Positions 34,853-43,738 are shown, counted from the stretch's first letter. The stretch: 64,000 nucleotides of DNA from Thermoleophilia bacterium (GCA_020845695.1 JADLFG010000042.1:1-64000), one strand, 5' to 3'. Notes: a model not told the origin generated them from the sequence alone. Numbers and translations are program-made.

Positions 34853-35428
34853 GTGAGCGGTCTCGCGCACATCCGGACCCCCGGGGGGCGTTACCTCGTC
34901 ACCCGCGTGCGGGAGTCCTCGGGCGACACGCTCGTGCTCGAGACCCCGCTCGATGCGCGCGGGTGGTGGCTGCCCGCGGCCGGCACAGCGGTCGAGGTCG
35001 GCTCGCTTCACGACGGCGCCATGGCCTGGGCCGGAGCCGTCGTGACGGGCGCAGGGGCGAAGGACGGCTCGCTCGTCGTGCTTCGGCTCCTGGGCAGCCC
35101 CGTGCTCGTGGAGCAGCGACGGTACCCGCGCGTGGCGCTCGAGCACGAGGTCGAGATCCGGCGCGGCCCCTCGGCCGGACCCGTCCGCGGCCTCTGCACC
35201 GACATCGGCGGGGGCGGCCTCCGCGTGACGGTGCCGCTCGCGCTCGATCTCGGCGACCTGGTGCGGGTCGCCTTCCGTCCCGCCGGCGCGGCGCCGGTCG
35301 AGGCGACCGCGCGCGTCGTGCGCCGCATCGAGCCGTCGAGCTTCGGGCTCGTGTTCGAGCTCTTCGTCGTCGGCGGGCGCGACCGAGTCGAGCGGCTCGC
35401 GTTCGAGCGAGCGGCCGCGCGGCGCTGA
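34853..35428 (+). CDS. PilZ-domain protein (c-di-GMP effector type)
   Basis: 191 residues. Residues 1-85 form a beta-rich YcgR-N/PilZN-like domain. From about residue 87 the PilZ domain starts with the RxxxR-type loop EQRRYPRVALEHEV. The second binding motif, normally D/N-x-S-x-x-G, appears as CTDIGGGGLRV, so Ser is replaced by Gly. Binding of cyclic di-GMP may be weaker or lost. Start taken as the GTG at 34853; no strong ribosome binding site is visible. No flagellar gene is near; the pilin-like cassette is 10 kb away. Confidence 0.75.
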   Translation: MSGLAHIRTPGGRYLVTRVRESSGDTLVLETPLDARGWWLPAAGTAVEVGSLHDGAMAWAGAVVTGAGAKDGSLVVLRLLGSPVLVEQRRYPRVALEHEVEIRRGPSAGPVRGLCTDIGGGGLRVTVPLALDLGDLVRVAFRPAGAAPVEATARVVRRIEPSSFGLVFELFVVGGRDRVERLAFERAAARR

Positions 35429-35466
35429 CCGGCTTTCCGGTCCGGCGTCGGGAGAGGCCGCGCGGG

Positions 35467-36567
35467 CTAGAGGGCCAGGCCGGGCGGGAGCTGGAGCGCC
35501 AGCTCGTCCGCCGGTCGGGTCCCGGCGGCGATGCAGACCGCGTCGCAGCGGATCCGTCGCGAGCCGGAAGGGTCGCGGACGGTGACCCCGGTGACGGCGC
35601 GGTTCCCGTGCGCGCGCTCGAGCGTCGTCGTGGCCAGGTCGACGACCGAGACACGCGCCCCCGCCGCCCGAAGCAGCGTCGCCAGCGCCTCGCCCCGCGC
35701 CCCACGTGCCGCCACCAACACATTGCGCCCGCAGGGCACGCCGTCGCGGACGAGCAGCCGCTGCGCACCCCCCGCGAGCAGGATCCCGGGCCGGTCACCG
35801 TCCTCGAACGGGAGCGACAGCTCGTGGCTGCCGGTCGCGAGCACCACTCCGCTCGGCTCGACTGCGAGCAGGCCGTCGCGGGTGACCACGCCGAGCAGAC
35901 CCTCGTCGTACCAGCCGATCGCGGTCGCAGCGGTGAGGAGCTCGGCGCCGGCCTCGCGGGCCCGCGCCTCGAGCGCGAGCGCGCGACCGCGGCCGCCCGG
36001 CTCGGCGAGCAGCCGGCCGCCGAGCTCGCGGTCACGCTCGACGAGTAGGACCCGATGGCCCGCGCGCGCCTGACCGGCCGCCGCACCGAGCCCCTCGGCG
36101 CCACCGCCGACGACGACCACGTCCGCCCGCCGCAGCTCGAAGCCGCCGGCGCCCGCGGCTGCTTGCGGGTCGGGGAGGCGCCCGGCGCCGGCGAGGCGGG
36201 CCAGCACCCGCTCGGCGCGCCGCCACAGGCGGGGCGAGCCCGGGAAGAGCGCGTACGCGAACCCCGCGGGCGCGAGTGCGGAGAGGCGATCGAGGAGTGG
36301 TCCCGGCGAGGGGCCGCGCCGGTCGCGCTCGACGACCTCGCCTCCCCGCAGCGGCACCGTGCAGGCGGCGACCCCGGGCAGGCCGTCCACCCGTACCGAG
36401 CAGCTCGGGCACGTCCCGGCGACGCAATGGAGGCCGCGGGGGCGGTGGTATCTCGCGCTCGTCGAGAGCACGCGGATCCCGGCCGCGTGCAGGGCCGCTC
36501 CCAGCGATTGCCCTGCCACCCCCCAGAGCGGTCGGCCCTCGAAGGTGAAGCGGACCCGCTCGCTCAC
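35467..36567 (-). CDS. 2Fe-2S/FAD oxidoreductase, alpha-like subunit of sarcosine/opine oxidase
   Basis: 366 residues. The N-terminal [2Fe-2S] domain has ligands Cys48, Cys53, Cys56 and Cys69 (HCVAGTCPSC). A pyridine-nucleotide/FAD domain follows, with VVVVGGGAEGLGAAAGQARA near residue 130 and VVLATGSHELSLPF. It corresponds to the N-terminal part of heterotetrameric sarcosine oxidase alpha subunit or to HcnB/OoxA-type subunits, but lacks the GcvT/folate domain. It should carry electrons from the FAD oxidase encoded upstream. GTG start overlaps that gene's TGA (GTGA). Third gene of the operon starting at 38031. Confidence 0.82.
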   Translation of the reverse strand: MSERVRFTFEGRPLWGVAGQSLGAALHAAGIRVLSTSARYHRPRGLHCVAGTCPSCSVRVDGLPGVAACTVPLRGGEVVERDRRGPSPGPLLDRLSALAPAGFAYALFPGSPRLWRRAERVLARLAGAGRLPDPQAAAGAGGFELRRADVVVVGGGAEGLGAAAGQARAGHRVLLVERDRELGGRLLAEPGGRGRALALEARAREAGAELLTAATAIGWYDEGLLGVVTRDGLLAVEPSGVVLATGSHELSLPFEDGDRPGILLAGGAQRLLVRDGVPCGRNVLVAARGARGEALATLLRAAGARVSVVDLATTTLERAHGNRAVTGVTVRDPSGSRRIRCDAVCIAAGTRPADELALQLPPGLAL

Positions 36568-37754
36568 CCCGCGGCTTCCGTGTCGACGACGAGCGAGCTC
36601 TCCCGGATCGGTCGTCCCTCGCGCAGCCGGGCGAGCGAGAACGGGGCGGCGAGCGGCGGTATCCGGCCGGTGACGATCGAGTCCGCGAGCAGCAGGCCGC
36701 TGGCCGGGGCGCCGGCGAAGCCGTAGAGCCAGCCGCAGTCGAGCACGAGCCCCTCGAGCTCGTCGACCGGGCCGAGGACCGGAGCGAAGTCGGTGGCGAC
36801 GTCGACCGTCCCAGCCCAGTGGCGGACGACCCGCACGCCGGCGAGCCTCGGCATCATCGCGACGAGCTTCTGGGCCGTGTCGCGGAGGTTGCGCAGCGTG
36901 CAGCGCAGGCAGTCCGCCTCGTCCATCCGCCGCTGGTCGGTGCCGCCGACGAGCTCGCCGCGCGTGGTCTGGTGGCAGTAGCCGAGCACGTTCAGGAGCG
37001 CGAGCCCGGGACGCAGGAAGGGGGCGAGCGACTCGGTCACGATCGCCTCGAGCCGGAACGTGCGGGTCGGGATCTCGACCCCGGCCAGCGCGGCCACCGC
37101 GCGCGCCCCGCCACCGGCCGCGTCGACGACGACCGGCGCCGAGATCGTCCCTCTCGTCGTCTCCACGCCCTCGATCCGCCCCGTGCTCGTGCGGATCGCG
37201 GTCACCTCGGTGAACGGGTGCAGCTCGGCACCGAGGCGGGCGGCCGCGCGGGCGTAGCCAGAGAGCGCGGCGTCGTGGTGCGCGAAGCCGCCGTCCGCCT
37301 GGTAGACGCCGCCGCGGACGCGCTCGGGCGCGAGCGCGGGCGCGAGCTCGAGCGCCTCCGCAGCCGTCACGAGCCGGGTCGCGACGCCCAGCTCGCGGTG
37401 GCGAGCGGCGTAACCGCGGCAGCGCTCGAGCTCCTCGTCGGTGGACGCGAGCACGAGGTACCCGGCCGGCGTGAAGAGGACGTTGAAGTCGAGCTCGGCG
37501 GACAGCTCCCGCCAGCGAGCGAGGCTGGCGCCGAAGAAGCCCACCCACTCGGGCGTGCCGAACGCCGAGCGGATCAGCTCGCCGTTGCGTCCGCTCGCTC
37601 CGACGCCCGGGTAGCCGCGGTCGAGCACCGCCACGTCGCGCAGGCCGCGCTTCGCGAGCTCGTAGGCGAGCGCGAGTCCCTGGAGGCCCGCACCGACGAT
37701 CACGACCTCGTAGGCGCGCCGGAGCGGATCCCGGGTGACGCCGGGGACCGGCAT
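36564..37754 (-). CDS. FAD-dependent amino acid/amine dehydrogenase, SoxB/OoxB-like
   Basis: 396 residues of the DAO superfamily. ADP-binding motif VVIVGAGLQGLALAYELAKR (about residues 17-36), then GASGRNGELIRSAF, and the C-terminal FAD contact LDCGWLYGFAGAPASGLLLA. It resembles sarcosine oxidase beta, opine oxidase and D-hydroxyproline dehydrogenase catalytic subunits, which oxidise a secondary or primary amine. A Cys-rich patch (DEADCLRCTLRN) is notable and may relate to the Fe-S partner. The genes on both sides encode a small BFD ferredoxin and a 2Fe-2S/FAD subunit, so a heterotrimeric dehydrogenase is likely. Confidence 0.83.
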   Translation of the reverse strand: MPVPGVTRDPLRRAYEVVIVGAGLQGLALAYELAKRGLRDVAVLDRGYPGVGASGRNGELIRSAFGTPEWVGFFGASLARWRELSAELDFNVLFTPAGYLVLASTDEELERCRGYAARHRELGVATRLVTAAEALELAPALAPERVRGGVYQADGGFAHHDAALSGYARAAARLGAELHPFTEVTAIRTSTGRIEGVETTRGTISAPVVVDAAGGGARAVAALAGVEIPTRTFRLEAIVTESLAPFLRPGLALLNVLGYCHQTTRGELVGGTDQRRMDEADCLRCTLRNLRDTAQKLVAMMPRLAGVRVVRHWAGTVDVATDFAPVLGPVDELEGLVLDCGWLYGFAGAPASGLLLADSIVTGRIPPLAAPFSLARLREGRPIRESSLVVDTEAAG

Positions 37755-37755
37755 C

Positions 37756-38031
37756 TCAGCGGTCGGCCGCCGGCCCGCCCGCGAGCTCGCCGAGTCGCAC
37801 CGGGAAGGTCGGCGGCCGGACGGTCGGCGCGATCAGGGTGGCGGGGTCGCAGCCCGTGCGCTCCGCGATCGCACCCAGGATCGCGTCCCGGCACGTCTTG
37901 CCCTGGCACGGGCCCATCAGCGCTCCCGTGAACCGCTTGATCGTCTCCGGGTGGTCGTAGCCGAGCGCGACGGCCCGCTCGATGTCCGCGGGCGTGACGT
38001 CGTGGCAGAGGCAGAGGATCACCTTGCCCAT
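37756..38031 (-). CDS. BFD-like [2Fe-2S] small subunit
   Basis: 91 residues. The cysteine pattern CLCHDVT (residues 7-9) and GPCQGKTC (about 41-47) is that of bacterioferritin-associated-ferredoxin-like domains, which in sarcosine oxidase and opine dehydrogenases sit in the alpha subunit or as a separate small subunit. It would move electrons within the three-subunit oxidase. First gene of the operon: TAGGAT at 38043-38038 ends 6 nt before the ATG, and the next gene begins 1 nt after its stop. Confidence 0.85.
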   Translation of the reverse strand: MGKVILCLCHDVTPADIERAVALGYDHPETIKRFTGALMGPCQGKTCRDAILGAIAERTGCDPATLIAPTVRPPTFPVRLGELAGGPAADR

Positions 38032-38037
38032 CGGGCA

Positions 38038-38043
38038 ATCCTA
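38038..38043 (-). promoter_or_regulatory. -10 box (TAGGAT) for the oxidase operon, leaderless
   Basis: TAGGAT on the minus strand ends 6 nt before the ATG at 38031. Confidence 0.5.
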
Positions 38044-38111
38044 GAGCGGGCTGGCAATCGGCTCCACTCGGCGGGTCGAGCTGTGTGGGATCCGGCCATA
38101 ACCGGCTTCGG

Positions 38112-38197
38112 TACGATGGGCGCGGGTGGCCGGAAGCCGCTCTCCGGCCCTGCCGGGCGGCCCGGGCGGGTGTCGTAAGGGCACACAGGAGACGGAC
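38112..38197 (+). promoter_or_regulatory. -10 box and GC-rich structured leader of the glutamate-synthase-like operon
   Basis: TACGAT at 38112-38117 would start transcription near 38124, giving a leader of about 74 nt. The leader can form GGCCGGA (38128-38134) with TCCGGCC (38143-38149), then CCGGG/CCCGG around 38153-38165, and ends with GGAG before the ATG. It is not a riboswitch class I recognise. Confidence 0.4.
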
Positions 38198-39106
38198 ATG
38201 TGCGGGATCGCCGGGATTCTCTACAAGCAGGGTGAGGAGGCGCCGCTCGGGGACGCGCTGATCGCGATGCTCGACGGCTGCCAGCATCGCGGGCCCGACT
38301 CGACCGGCTTCGCGCTCTACCACGAGCGCAACGGCGAGGAGCTCCGGCTGCGCTTCTTCGTTGGCGAGGGCGGGGACGCGGCGGAGACGGTCGGCCGGAT
38401 CGAGCGCAAGCTCGCGGAGCTCGAGGCGGCTGTCCTCGACAGCGAGCGGGAGGGGACGACGCAGCGCTTCACCGTCCGCTACGCGGGCGACCTGCAGGAG
38501 CTCTCCTACGCGCTCGAGCACGCCGCCAAGGTCGTCTCGATCGGCCACTCGCTCGACATCGTGAAGGACGTCGGCGGCGCCCACGACGTCGACGGCACCT
38601 ACCACGTCGGCGCCTTCCACGGCACCCACGGGATCGGCCACGTGCGGCTCGCGACCGAGTCGGACGTGACCCCGGATCGCTCGCACCCGTTCTGGGCGAC
38701 CGGCTTCGCCGACGTCGCGATCGTCCACAACGGCCAGATCACGAACTACTGGAAGATGCGCCGCCGGCTCGAGAAGCGCGGGTTCGAGTTCCACACCGAC
38801 AACGACTCGGAGCTGATCGCCGTCTACCTCGCCGACAAGCTCGCCCAGGGGATCCCGCTCGCTGGCGCGCTGCGGGAGTCGATCGAGGATCTCGACGGGA
38901 CGTTCTCGTTTCTCGTCTCGACCCAGGACGAGATCGGCTACGCGAAGGACCGCCTGGCGGCGAAGCCGATGGTCATGTACGAGGACGACGACCTGGTCGC
39001 GATCGCCTCCGAGGAGGTCTCGCTCAACAAGCTGTTCCCCGGCCGCTCGCTCGAGACGACGGAGCCGCCACCGGGCACCTACCGCACATGGCGACGGTCG
39101 ACCTAG
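38198..39106 (+). CDS. Class II glutamine amidotransferase, GlxB/MgsA-like
   Basis: 302 residues. The start MCGIAGILYK exposes Cys2 as catalytic nucleophile after Met removal, and HRGPDSTGFALYHE is the class II signature. The later motifs HVRLATESD and VHNGQITNYWKMRR bind glutamine. Length and layout match the stand-alone amidotransferase of GlxB/MgsA type, where it releases ammonia from glutamine for a separate synthase subunit, rather than GltB, which is a single 1500-residue chain. The longer open frame to 38126 is excluded because Cys must be residue 2. It overlaps the next gene by 19 nt. Confidence 0.87.
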   Translation: MCGIAGILYKQGEEAPLGDALIAMLDGCQHRGPDSTGFALYHERNGEELRLRFFVGEGGDAAETVGRIERKLAELEAAVLDSEREGTTQRFTVRYAGDLQELSYALEHAAKVVSIGHSLDIVKDVGGAHDVDGTYHVGAFHGTHGIGHVRLATESDVTPDRSHPFWATGFADVAIVHNGQITNYWKMRRRLEKRGFEFHTDNDSELIAVYLADKLAQGIPLAGALRESIEDLDGTFSFLVSTQDEIGYAKDRLAAKPMVMYEDDDLVAIASEEVSLNKLFPGRSLETTEPPPGTYRTWRRST

Positions 39107-41040
39107 CGCGCGTCAGCGTCACCGAAGCGAACCAGCTCCTGCGCCGCCACGGCGAGGCGGGCGAGGACGTCGACGTCGTCAACCCCGACGCGCGCCACCA
39201 TATCGGCGTCGGCCTGACCTCGCCGATCGCGCTGCGCGTGCACGGCTCCGCCGGCTACTTCTGCGCCGGGCTGACCGACGGGCCGCGGGTCGAGGTCGAC
39301 GGCAACGTCGGCTGGGGGCTCGCCGACAACATGCTTCGCGGCTCGGTCGTCGTGCGCGGCAACGCGGGCGCGATCGCGGGCGTCGCGATCCGCGGCGCCG
39401 ACGTTGTCGTCCACGGCAACCTCGGCTCGCGCGCCGGCCAGGTGATGAAGGAGGGCACGCTCTGCTGCGGCGGCAGCGCGAGCTTCATGGCCGGCTACAT
39501 GATGTACGGCGGGCGGCTCGTGATCTGCGGCGACTCCGGCGAGCAGGTCGGGCAGGACATGACCGGCGGGACGATCTACGTCGGCGGGCGGGTCGTCTCG
39601 CTCGGCACCGACGCCGCGCTCGCCGAGCTCGAGCCGGGCGAGGAGGACGACGTCCTCGCGTTCCTCGACCGCTACGGGATCCCGCTGCGCGGCACGCTGC
39701 GGAAGATCACGAACGCCGGCAGGAACCTGCGCTACTCGCGCACCGAGCCGCGCGTGCGCGCGATCCCGTTCCACAGCTCCGCCGACCGCACCGACTACTG
39801 GAACGCGAAGGTGCAGGAGGACATCGCGGTCAAGGCGCAGATCGGCCGCTACCGGATCCGCGGCTACGGCGCCACGCGGCCGCTGCCGCACCTGAACGAC
39901 ATCGCGTTCCGGCGCGACCTCGCCGGCGTCGAGGCTGACCCGGACGTCGTCTCGAAGGTCGAGCTGCGAACGACGCTCGGCGGGCGCTTCGGCGCGAAGC
40001 CGATCGAGCTCTCGATGCCGGTGATGATCGCGCCGATGAGCTACGGTGCGCTCTCGAAGTCGACCAAGGTCGCGCTCGCCAAGGCCTCGACCCTCTCCGA
40101 CATCTGCGACAACTCGGGTGAGGGCGGGCTGATCCCGGAGGTGCGCGAGGCGGCGAAGCGCGTCGTCGTGCAGTGCCTCGGCGGGCGGCTCGGCTGGAAC
40201 GTGAACGCGATGCGCGAGGCCGACGGCGTCGAGATCTACATCTCCCAGGGGGCCAAGCCGGGGCTCGGCGGCCAGTTGATGGCGGCGAAGGTGACCGAGG
40301 ACATCGCGCGCCTGCGCGGGATCCCGGCCGGGATCGACCTGCGCTCGCCCTCGCGCCATCCGGACGTGCTCGGCGCCGACGACCTCGTGATCAAGGTCGA
40401 GGAGTTCCGGGAGGCGACCGGCTGGGAGAAGCCCGTCTCGGTGAAGCTCGGCGCGGGCCGCGTCCGGGACGACATCAAGATCGCCTACAAGGACGGCTTC
40501 GACTACGTGTGCCTCGACGGCCTCCAGGGCTCGACCGGCGCGGCCGGCAACGAGGTGCTCGAGTACGTGGGGATCCCGACCCTGGCCGGGATCGTGGAAG
40601 GGCTCGACGCGCTCGAGGAGATCGGCGCGACCGGGATGCCGGTCGTGCTGATGGGCGGGATCAAGGACGGGATCGACACGGCCAAGGCGATCGCGCTCGG
40701 CGCCCACGGCGTTGCCGTCGGGACGGGCGCGATCATCGCGGGCGGCTGCATCGCCTGCCTCCAGTGCGCGGTCGGCCAGTGCGTGGTCGGGATCGCCACC
40801 CAGAACCCCCGCTTCGAGCGGCGCTATGACGTCGAGGCGGAGGCGTGGCACATCCACCACTACCTCGAGGCGCTGCGCTGGCAGCTCGCCTCGGTCGTGC
40901 ACGCGCACGGCTACCGCTCCGTGTACGAGCTCTCCCGTGACGATCTCGTCGCGCTCACCCCGGAGGCGGCCGAGATCACGAGGCTCCCCTACGAGCCCGA
41001 GCAGGCCGGGCGGACGCTCGCCGGGGCGGTCGCGACGTGA
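39088..41040 (+). CDS. GXGXG domain fused to FMN glutamate-synthase domain (GlxC-GlxD/MgsB-MgsC-like)
   Basis: 650 residues. Residues 1-200 are a GXGXG beta-helix (VDGNVGWGLADNM, VRGNAGAIAGVAIRG, VVHGNLGSRAGQVMKEGT, CGDSGEQVGQDMTGGTIYVG). Residues about 240-630 are the glutamate synthase FMN/3Fe-4S TIM barrel (MPVMIAPMSYGALSKSTKVA, DNSGEGGLIPEV, SQGAKPGLGGQL, MGGIKDGIDTAKAIALGAHG, and Cys in CIACLQCAVGQCVVG). In GltB the order is FMN then GXGXG. Here it is reversed and fused, as if separate glxC/mgsB and glxD/mgsC genes had joined. Overlaps at both ends show operon coupling. It likely makes glutamate or N-methylglutamate. Confidence 0.87.
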   Translation: MATVDLARVSVTEANQLLRRHGEAGEDVDVVNPDARHHIGVGLTSPIALRVHGSAGYFCAGLTDGPRVEVDGNVGWGLADNMLRGSVVVRGNAGAIAGVAIRGADVVVHGNLGSRAGQVMKEGTLCCGGSASFMAGYMMYGGRLVICGDSGEQVGQDMTGGTIYVGGRVVSLGTDAALAELEPGEEDDVLAFLDRYGIPLRGTLRKITNAGRNLRYSRTEPRVRAIPFHSSADRTDYWNAKVQEDIAVKAQIGRYRIRGYGATRPLPHLNDIAFRRDLAGVEADPDVVSKVELRTTLGGRFGAKPIELSMPVMIAPMSYGALSKSTKVALAKASTLSDICDNSGEGGLIPEVREAAKRVVVQCLGGRLGWNVNAMREADGVEIYISQGAKPGLGGQLMAAKVTEDIARLRGIPAGIDLRSPSRHPDVLGADDLVIKVEEFREATGWEKPVSVKLGAGRVRDDIKIAYKDGFDYVCLDGLQGSTGAAGNEVLEYVGIPTLAGIVEGLDALEEIGATGMPVVLMGGIKDGIDTAKAIALGAHGVAVGTGAIIAGGCIACLQCAVGQCVVGIATQNPRFERRYDVEAEAWHIHHYLEALRWQLASVVHAHGYRSVYELSRDDLVALTPEAAEITRLPYEPEQAGRTLAGAVAT

Positions 41041-43619
41041 GCGAGCGGACGTTCACGACCCCGCCCGAGCCGGAGGTCTACGGCGCGGAGCGGGTCGCGC
41101 CCCCGCCGGTGCCGCCCGGGCTTGCCGCGCGCGACGACGTGGCCGACGTGCACTACGTGCCGGCTCCCTGCCAGGTCGCGTGCCCGGTCGGGACCGACGC
41201 CCCTTCCTACATCGCCCACATCTGGGAGGGGAAGCTCGAGGAGGCCTTCGAGGCGATCACCGCGACGAACCCGTTCAGCTCCGTGTGCGGGCGGGTCTGC
41301 GACGCCCCCTGCGAGCCCGCCTGCCGGCGCGCCGACTCGGACGGGCCGCTCGCGATCCGAAACCTCAAGCGCTACGTGATGGACCGCCTGGGCGCGGCGT
41401 GGCGGCCCCAGCCGGTCGCGGTCGCGAGGACGGAGACGGTCGGGATCGTCGGCGGCGGCCCCGCCGGCCTGACCGCCGCCCAGGATCTCGCCGAGGCCGG
41501 TTACGAGGTGCACGTGTACGAACAGACCTCCTCGCTCGGTGGCTACATGACCTGGGGGATCCCCGCGTTTCGCTGCCCGCCCGAGGTCTTCCGGGAGGAC
41601 ATCGACCGGCTGCTCGCCCGCTGCCCGGGCCTCCACGTCCACCTCGACACGGCGCTCGGCGCCGGCGTGACGCTCGACGAGCTGAAGGAGCGTCACGACG
41701 CCGTGCTGCTCACGATCGGGGCCTGGTGGGGGAAGGGTGCCCGGCTCGAGGCGGCGGAGGCGGCGGACGGGCGGGTCGTCGACGGCGTCACGTTCCTGCG
41801 CCGCGTCAACGGCGGCGAGCGCCCGACGCTGCCCGAGCGCGTGCTCGTGATCGGGGCCGGCGACGTCGCCATGGACGCCTGCCGGGCCGCCCGGCGCCTG
41901 CCCGGCTGCCGCGACGTGAAGGTGCTCTACCGCCGCGGGCCGGAGGAGATCCCCGCCCGCCAGGACGAGCTGCGCGGCGCGATCGAGGAGGGGATCGAGA
42001 TCGTCTACAACGTCGCGCCCGTCGGCGTGGCCGCGGGGCCGGACGGCGGCTTCGCGCTGCGCTGCTCCCGCACCGAGCTCGGCGAGCCGGACGCCAGCGG
42101 CCGCCGCCGTCCGGTTGACGTGCCCGGCTCCGAGCACGACGTCGAGTGCGGCCTCGTCATCCTCGCGACCGGCCAGAAGGCCGAGTCCGGGCACCTCGCC
42201 CGGCACGGGCTGATGGCGGACGACAAGGTGCAGACCGACTGGGAGACGATGCGCACGGCCGATCCGAAGGTGTTCGCGGCCGGCGACGGCGCGTTCGGGC
42301 CGTCCACGATCGTGAATGCCATGTACCACGGCCACCGCGCCGCCTACTACGTCAAGCGATTCCTCGAGGGCGACGGGAGCCCGCTCCCGTACCGCACGCC
42401 GTACCGGACCCGGCGCGTCCCGGTCGCCCAGGACCCGAGCTGGGAGGTGTTCCCGCGCGAGCATCAGGCCTTCCACGGCCTCGGTCAGAACCCCGTCGCA
42501 TTCCCGGAGGCGGAGTCGGGATACGACGACGCCGCAGCTCGCCGCGAGGCTGCGCGCTGCTTCCGCTGTGACGCCGAGACCGGCTCGTCCGACTACAACG
42601 TGCGCGCGCGCGAGGACATCTTCGTGATGGCGCGGACGGGGCCGGAAAGCGCGCGTACGCAGCACGCGATCTTCACGCGGCGGCTTGCTGCCTCCGGGCG
42701 TGCGCACTTCCGGCCCGAGGAGCCGGCGCTCGACGACCTCGTCTTCCTGCCGGCCAACCTCTCCCGCCTCGTGATCGACCCCTACCGTGACGCGTGCACG
42801 GTCTCGGTGCGCCTGGGCGCGGCGCTCGAGCTCGGTGCTCCGCTCGTCGCCGCCGGCTTCGACGACGCCCCCGATCCTGTGCGCCGCGCGGTCGCGCACG
42901 GCCTGAGAGAGCTCGGGCTCGCCTACCTCGGCCGCCGCCCGCTCGGCCACCACGACGTGCGCTGGCTCCAGCTCGTCTCCGGGGACGACGAGGCACGGCC
43001 CGAGGCGGCGGCCGTGCTGCGGCTCGGGCCGGGGGCGATCCCCGAGCGCCTGCACGGGAACCAGCTCGCCGGCATCGTCGCGACGGTCGCGGAGTTGCCG
43101 GAGGCGATCCCGGCCGCGCTCGAGCGCGGGCTCGATCTGCTCCTCGTCGACGGCAGCGGCGACCTCGGCGGGCGCTGGCCGGAGCTCGCGGGTCCGCCCG
43201 ACCTGACCGCGATCCGCGACACGATCGCCATCATGCGCGCTCTCAACCGCGAGGAGGACCTCGCGATCCTCTGGTTCGGCGGCGTCCGTTCGGGCACCGA
43301 CGCCGCCAAGCTGATCGCGCTCGGAGCCAACGCGGCGACGGTAGCGCTCGCGCTCGCGCTCGCCGTCGGTGGCCGGATCGAGGGCGGCGGGGTCGCCTTC
43401 TACGGCGACGTCGAGCAGGCCGAGCGCGACGAGCAGGCGGCCCTGTTTCTGACCGCGCTGCGTACGGAGGCCTCGATCATGCCGCGCTGCACCGGCAAGA
43501 CCGACATCCGAAATCTCGAGCCCGAGGACCTGCGCGCGATCAGCCTCGCGACCGCGGCCGCGACCGGGATCCCGCTCGCCGGCCGCAACCAGCGGCTCGC
43601 GGGAATCCCGCCCGAGTAG
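41037..43619 (+). CDS. GltD-like NAD(P)H oxidoreductase fused to a second FMN-barrel-like domain
   Basis: 860 residues; GltD alone is about 480. Residues 40-110 hold the [4Fe-4S] cysteines (Cys45, Cys49, Cys84, Cys88, Cys92, Cys96). Next come the FAD site VGIVGGGPAGLTAAQDLAEA and the NADPH site VLVIGAGDVAMDACRAARRL, and VFAAGDGAFGPSTIVNAMYH closes the FAD fold. A further CFRC pair lies near residue 507. From about residue 540 the chain continues with a TIM-barrel-like region (LDLLLVDGSGDLGGRWPELA, LWFGGVRSGTDAAKLIALGA). This resembles the end of the GlxD/GltB FMN domain but lacks its cysteine cluster. The fusion would supply electrons to the preceding synthase. GTG start overlaps the previous stop. 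Confidence 0.83.
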   Translation: MSERTFTTPPEPEVYGAERVAPPPVPPGLAARDDVADVHYVPAPCQVACPVGTDAPSYIAHIWEGKLEEAFEAITATNPFSSVCGRVCDAPCEPACRRADSDGPLAIRNLKRYVMDRLGAAWRPQPVAVARTETVGIVGGGPAGLTAAQDLAEAGYEVHVYEQTSSLGGYMTWGIPAFRCPPEVFREDIDRLLARCPGLHVHLDTALGAGVTLDELKERHDAVLLTIGAWWGKGARLEAAEAADGRVVDGVTFLRRVNGGERPTLPERVLVIGAGDVAMDACRAARRLPGCRDVKVLYRRGPEEIPARQDELRGAIEEGIEIVYNVAPVGVAAGPDGGFALRCSRTELGEPDASGRRRPVDVPGSEHDVECGLVILATGQKAESGHLARHGLMADDKVQTDWETMRTADPKVFAAGDGAFGPSTIVNAMYHGHRAAYYVKRFLEGDGSPLPYRTPYRTRRVPVAQDPSWEVFPREHQAFHGLGQNPVAFPEAESGYDDAAARREAARCFRCDAETGSSDYNVRAREDIFVMARTGPESARTQHAIFTRRLAASGRAHFRPEEPALDDLVFLPANLSRLVIDPYRDACTVSVRLGAALELGAPLVAAGFDDAPDPVRRAVAHGLRELGLAYLGRRPLGHHDVRWLQLVSGDDEARPEAAAVLRLGPGAIPERLHGNQLAGIVATVAELPEAIPAALERGLDLLLVDGSGDLGGRWPELAGPPDLTAIRDTIAIMRALNREEDLAILWFGGVRSGTDAAKLIALGANAATVALALALAVGGRIEGGGVAFYGDVEQAERDEQAALFLTALRTEASIMPRCTGKTDIRNLEPEDLRAISLATAAATGIPLAGRNQRLAGIPPE

Positions 43620-43700
43620 CCGCCCGCCGGGGCGCTGCGGGCCCCTCCGCGGATCCGGTCGTGACCGGGCTGGACACGAGCGGAGTCAGACCGGATCCGG

Positions 43701-43724
43701 AACGGCGGGATTTCCCCCGTTTTT
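43701..43724 (+). terminator. Intrinsic terminator after the glutamate-synthase-like operon
   Basis: AACGGCGGG (43701-43709) pairs with CCCCCGTT (43714-43721), with one bulged C and an ATTT loop, followed by a T-run to 43724. It is the clearest classical terminator in the window, 80 nt past the operon stop. Confidence 0.7.
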
Positions 43725-43738
43725 CGCCCGGATTCGCT

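Noticed and set aside
38118..38197. Riboswitch upstream of the glutamate-synthase-like operon
   Set aside because: The leader can fold, but it matches no riboswitch consensus I know, including glnA-type motifs; kept only as a structured leader.
35467..43619. Ordinary assimilatory GltBD glutamate synthase plus unrelated oxidase
   Set aside because: Separate small amidotransferase, reversed GXGXG-FMN order and the fused GltD do not fit standard GltBD, although glutamate synthesis itself is not excluded.
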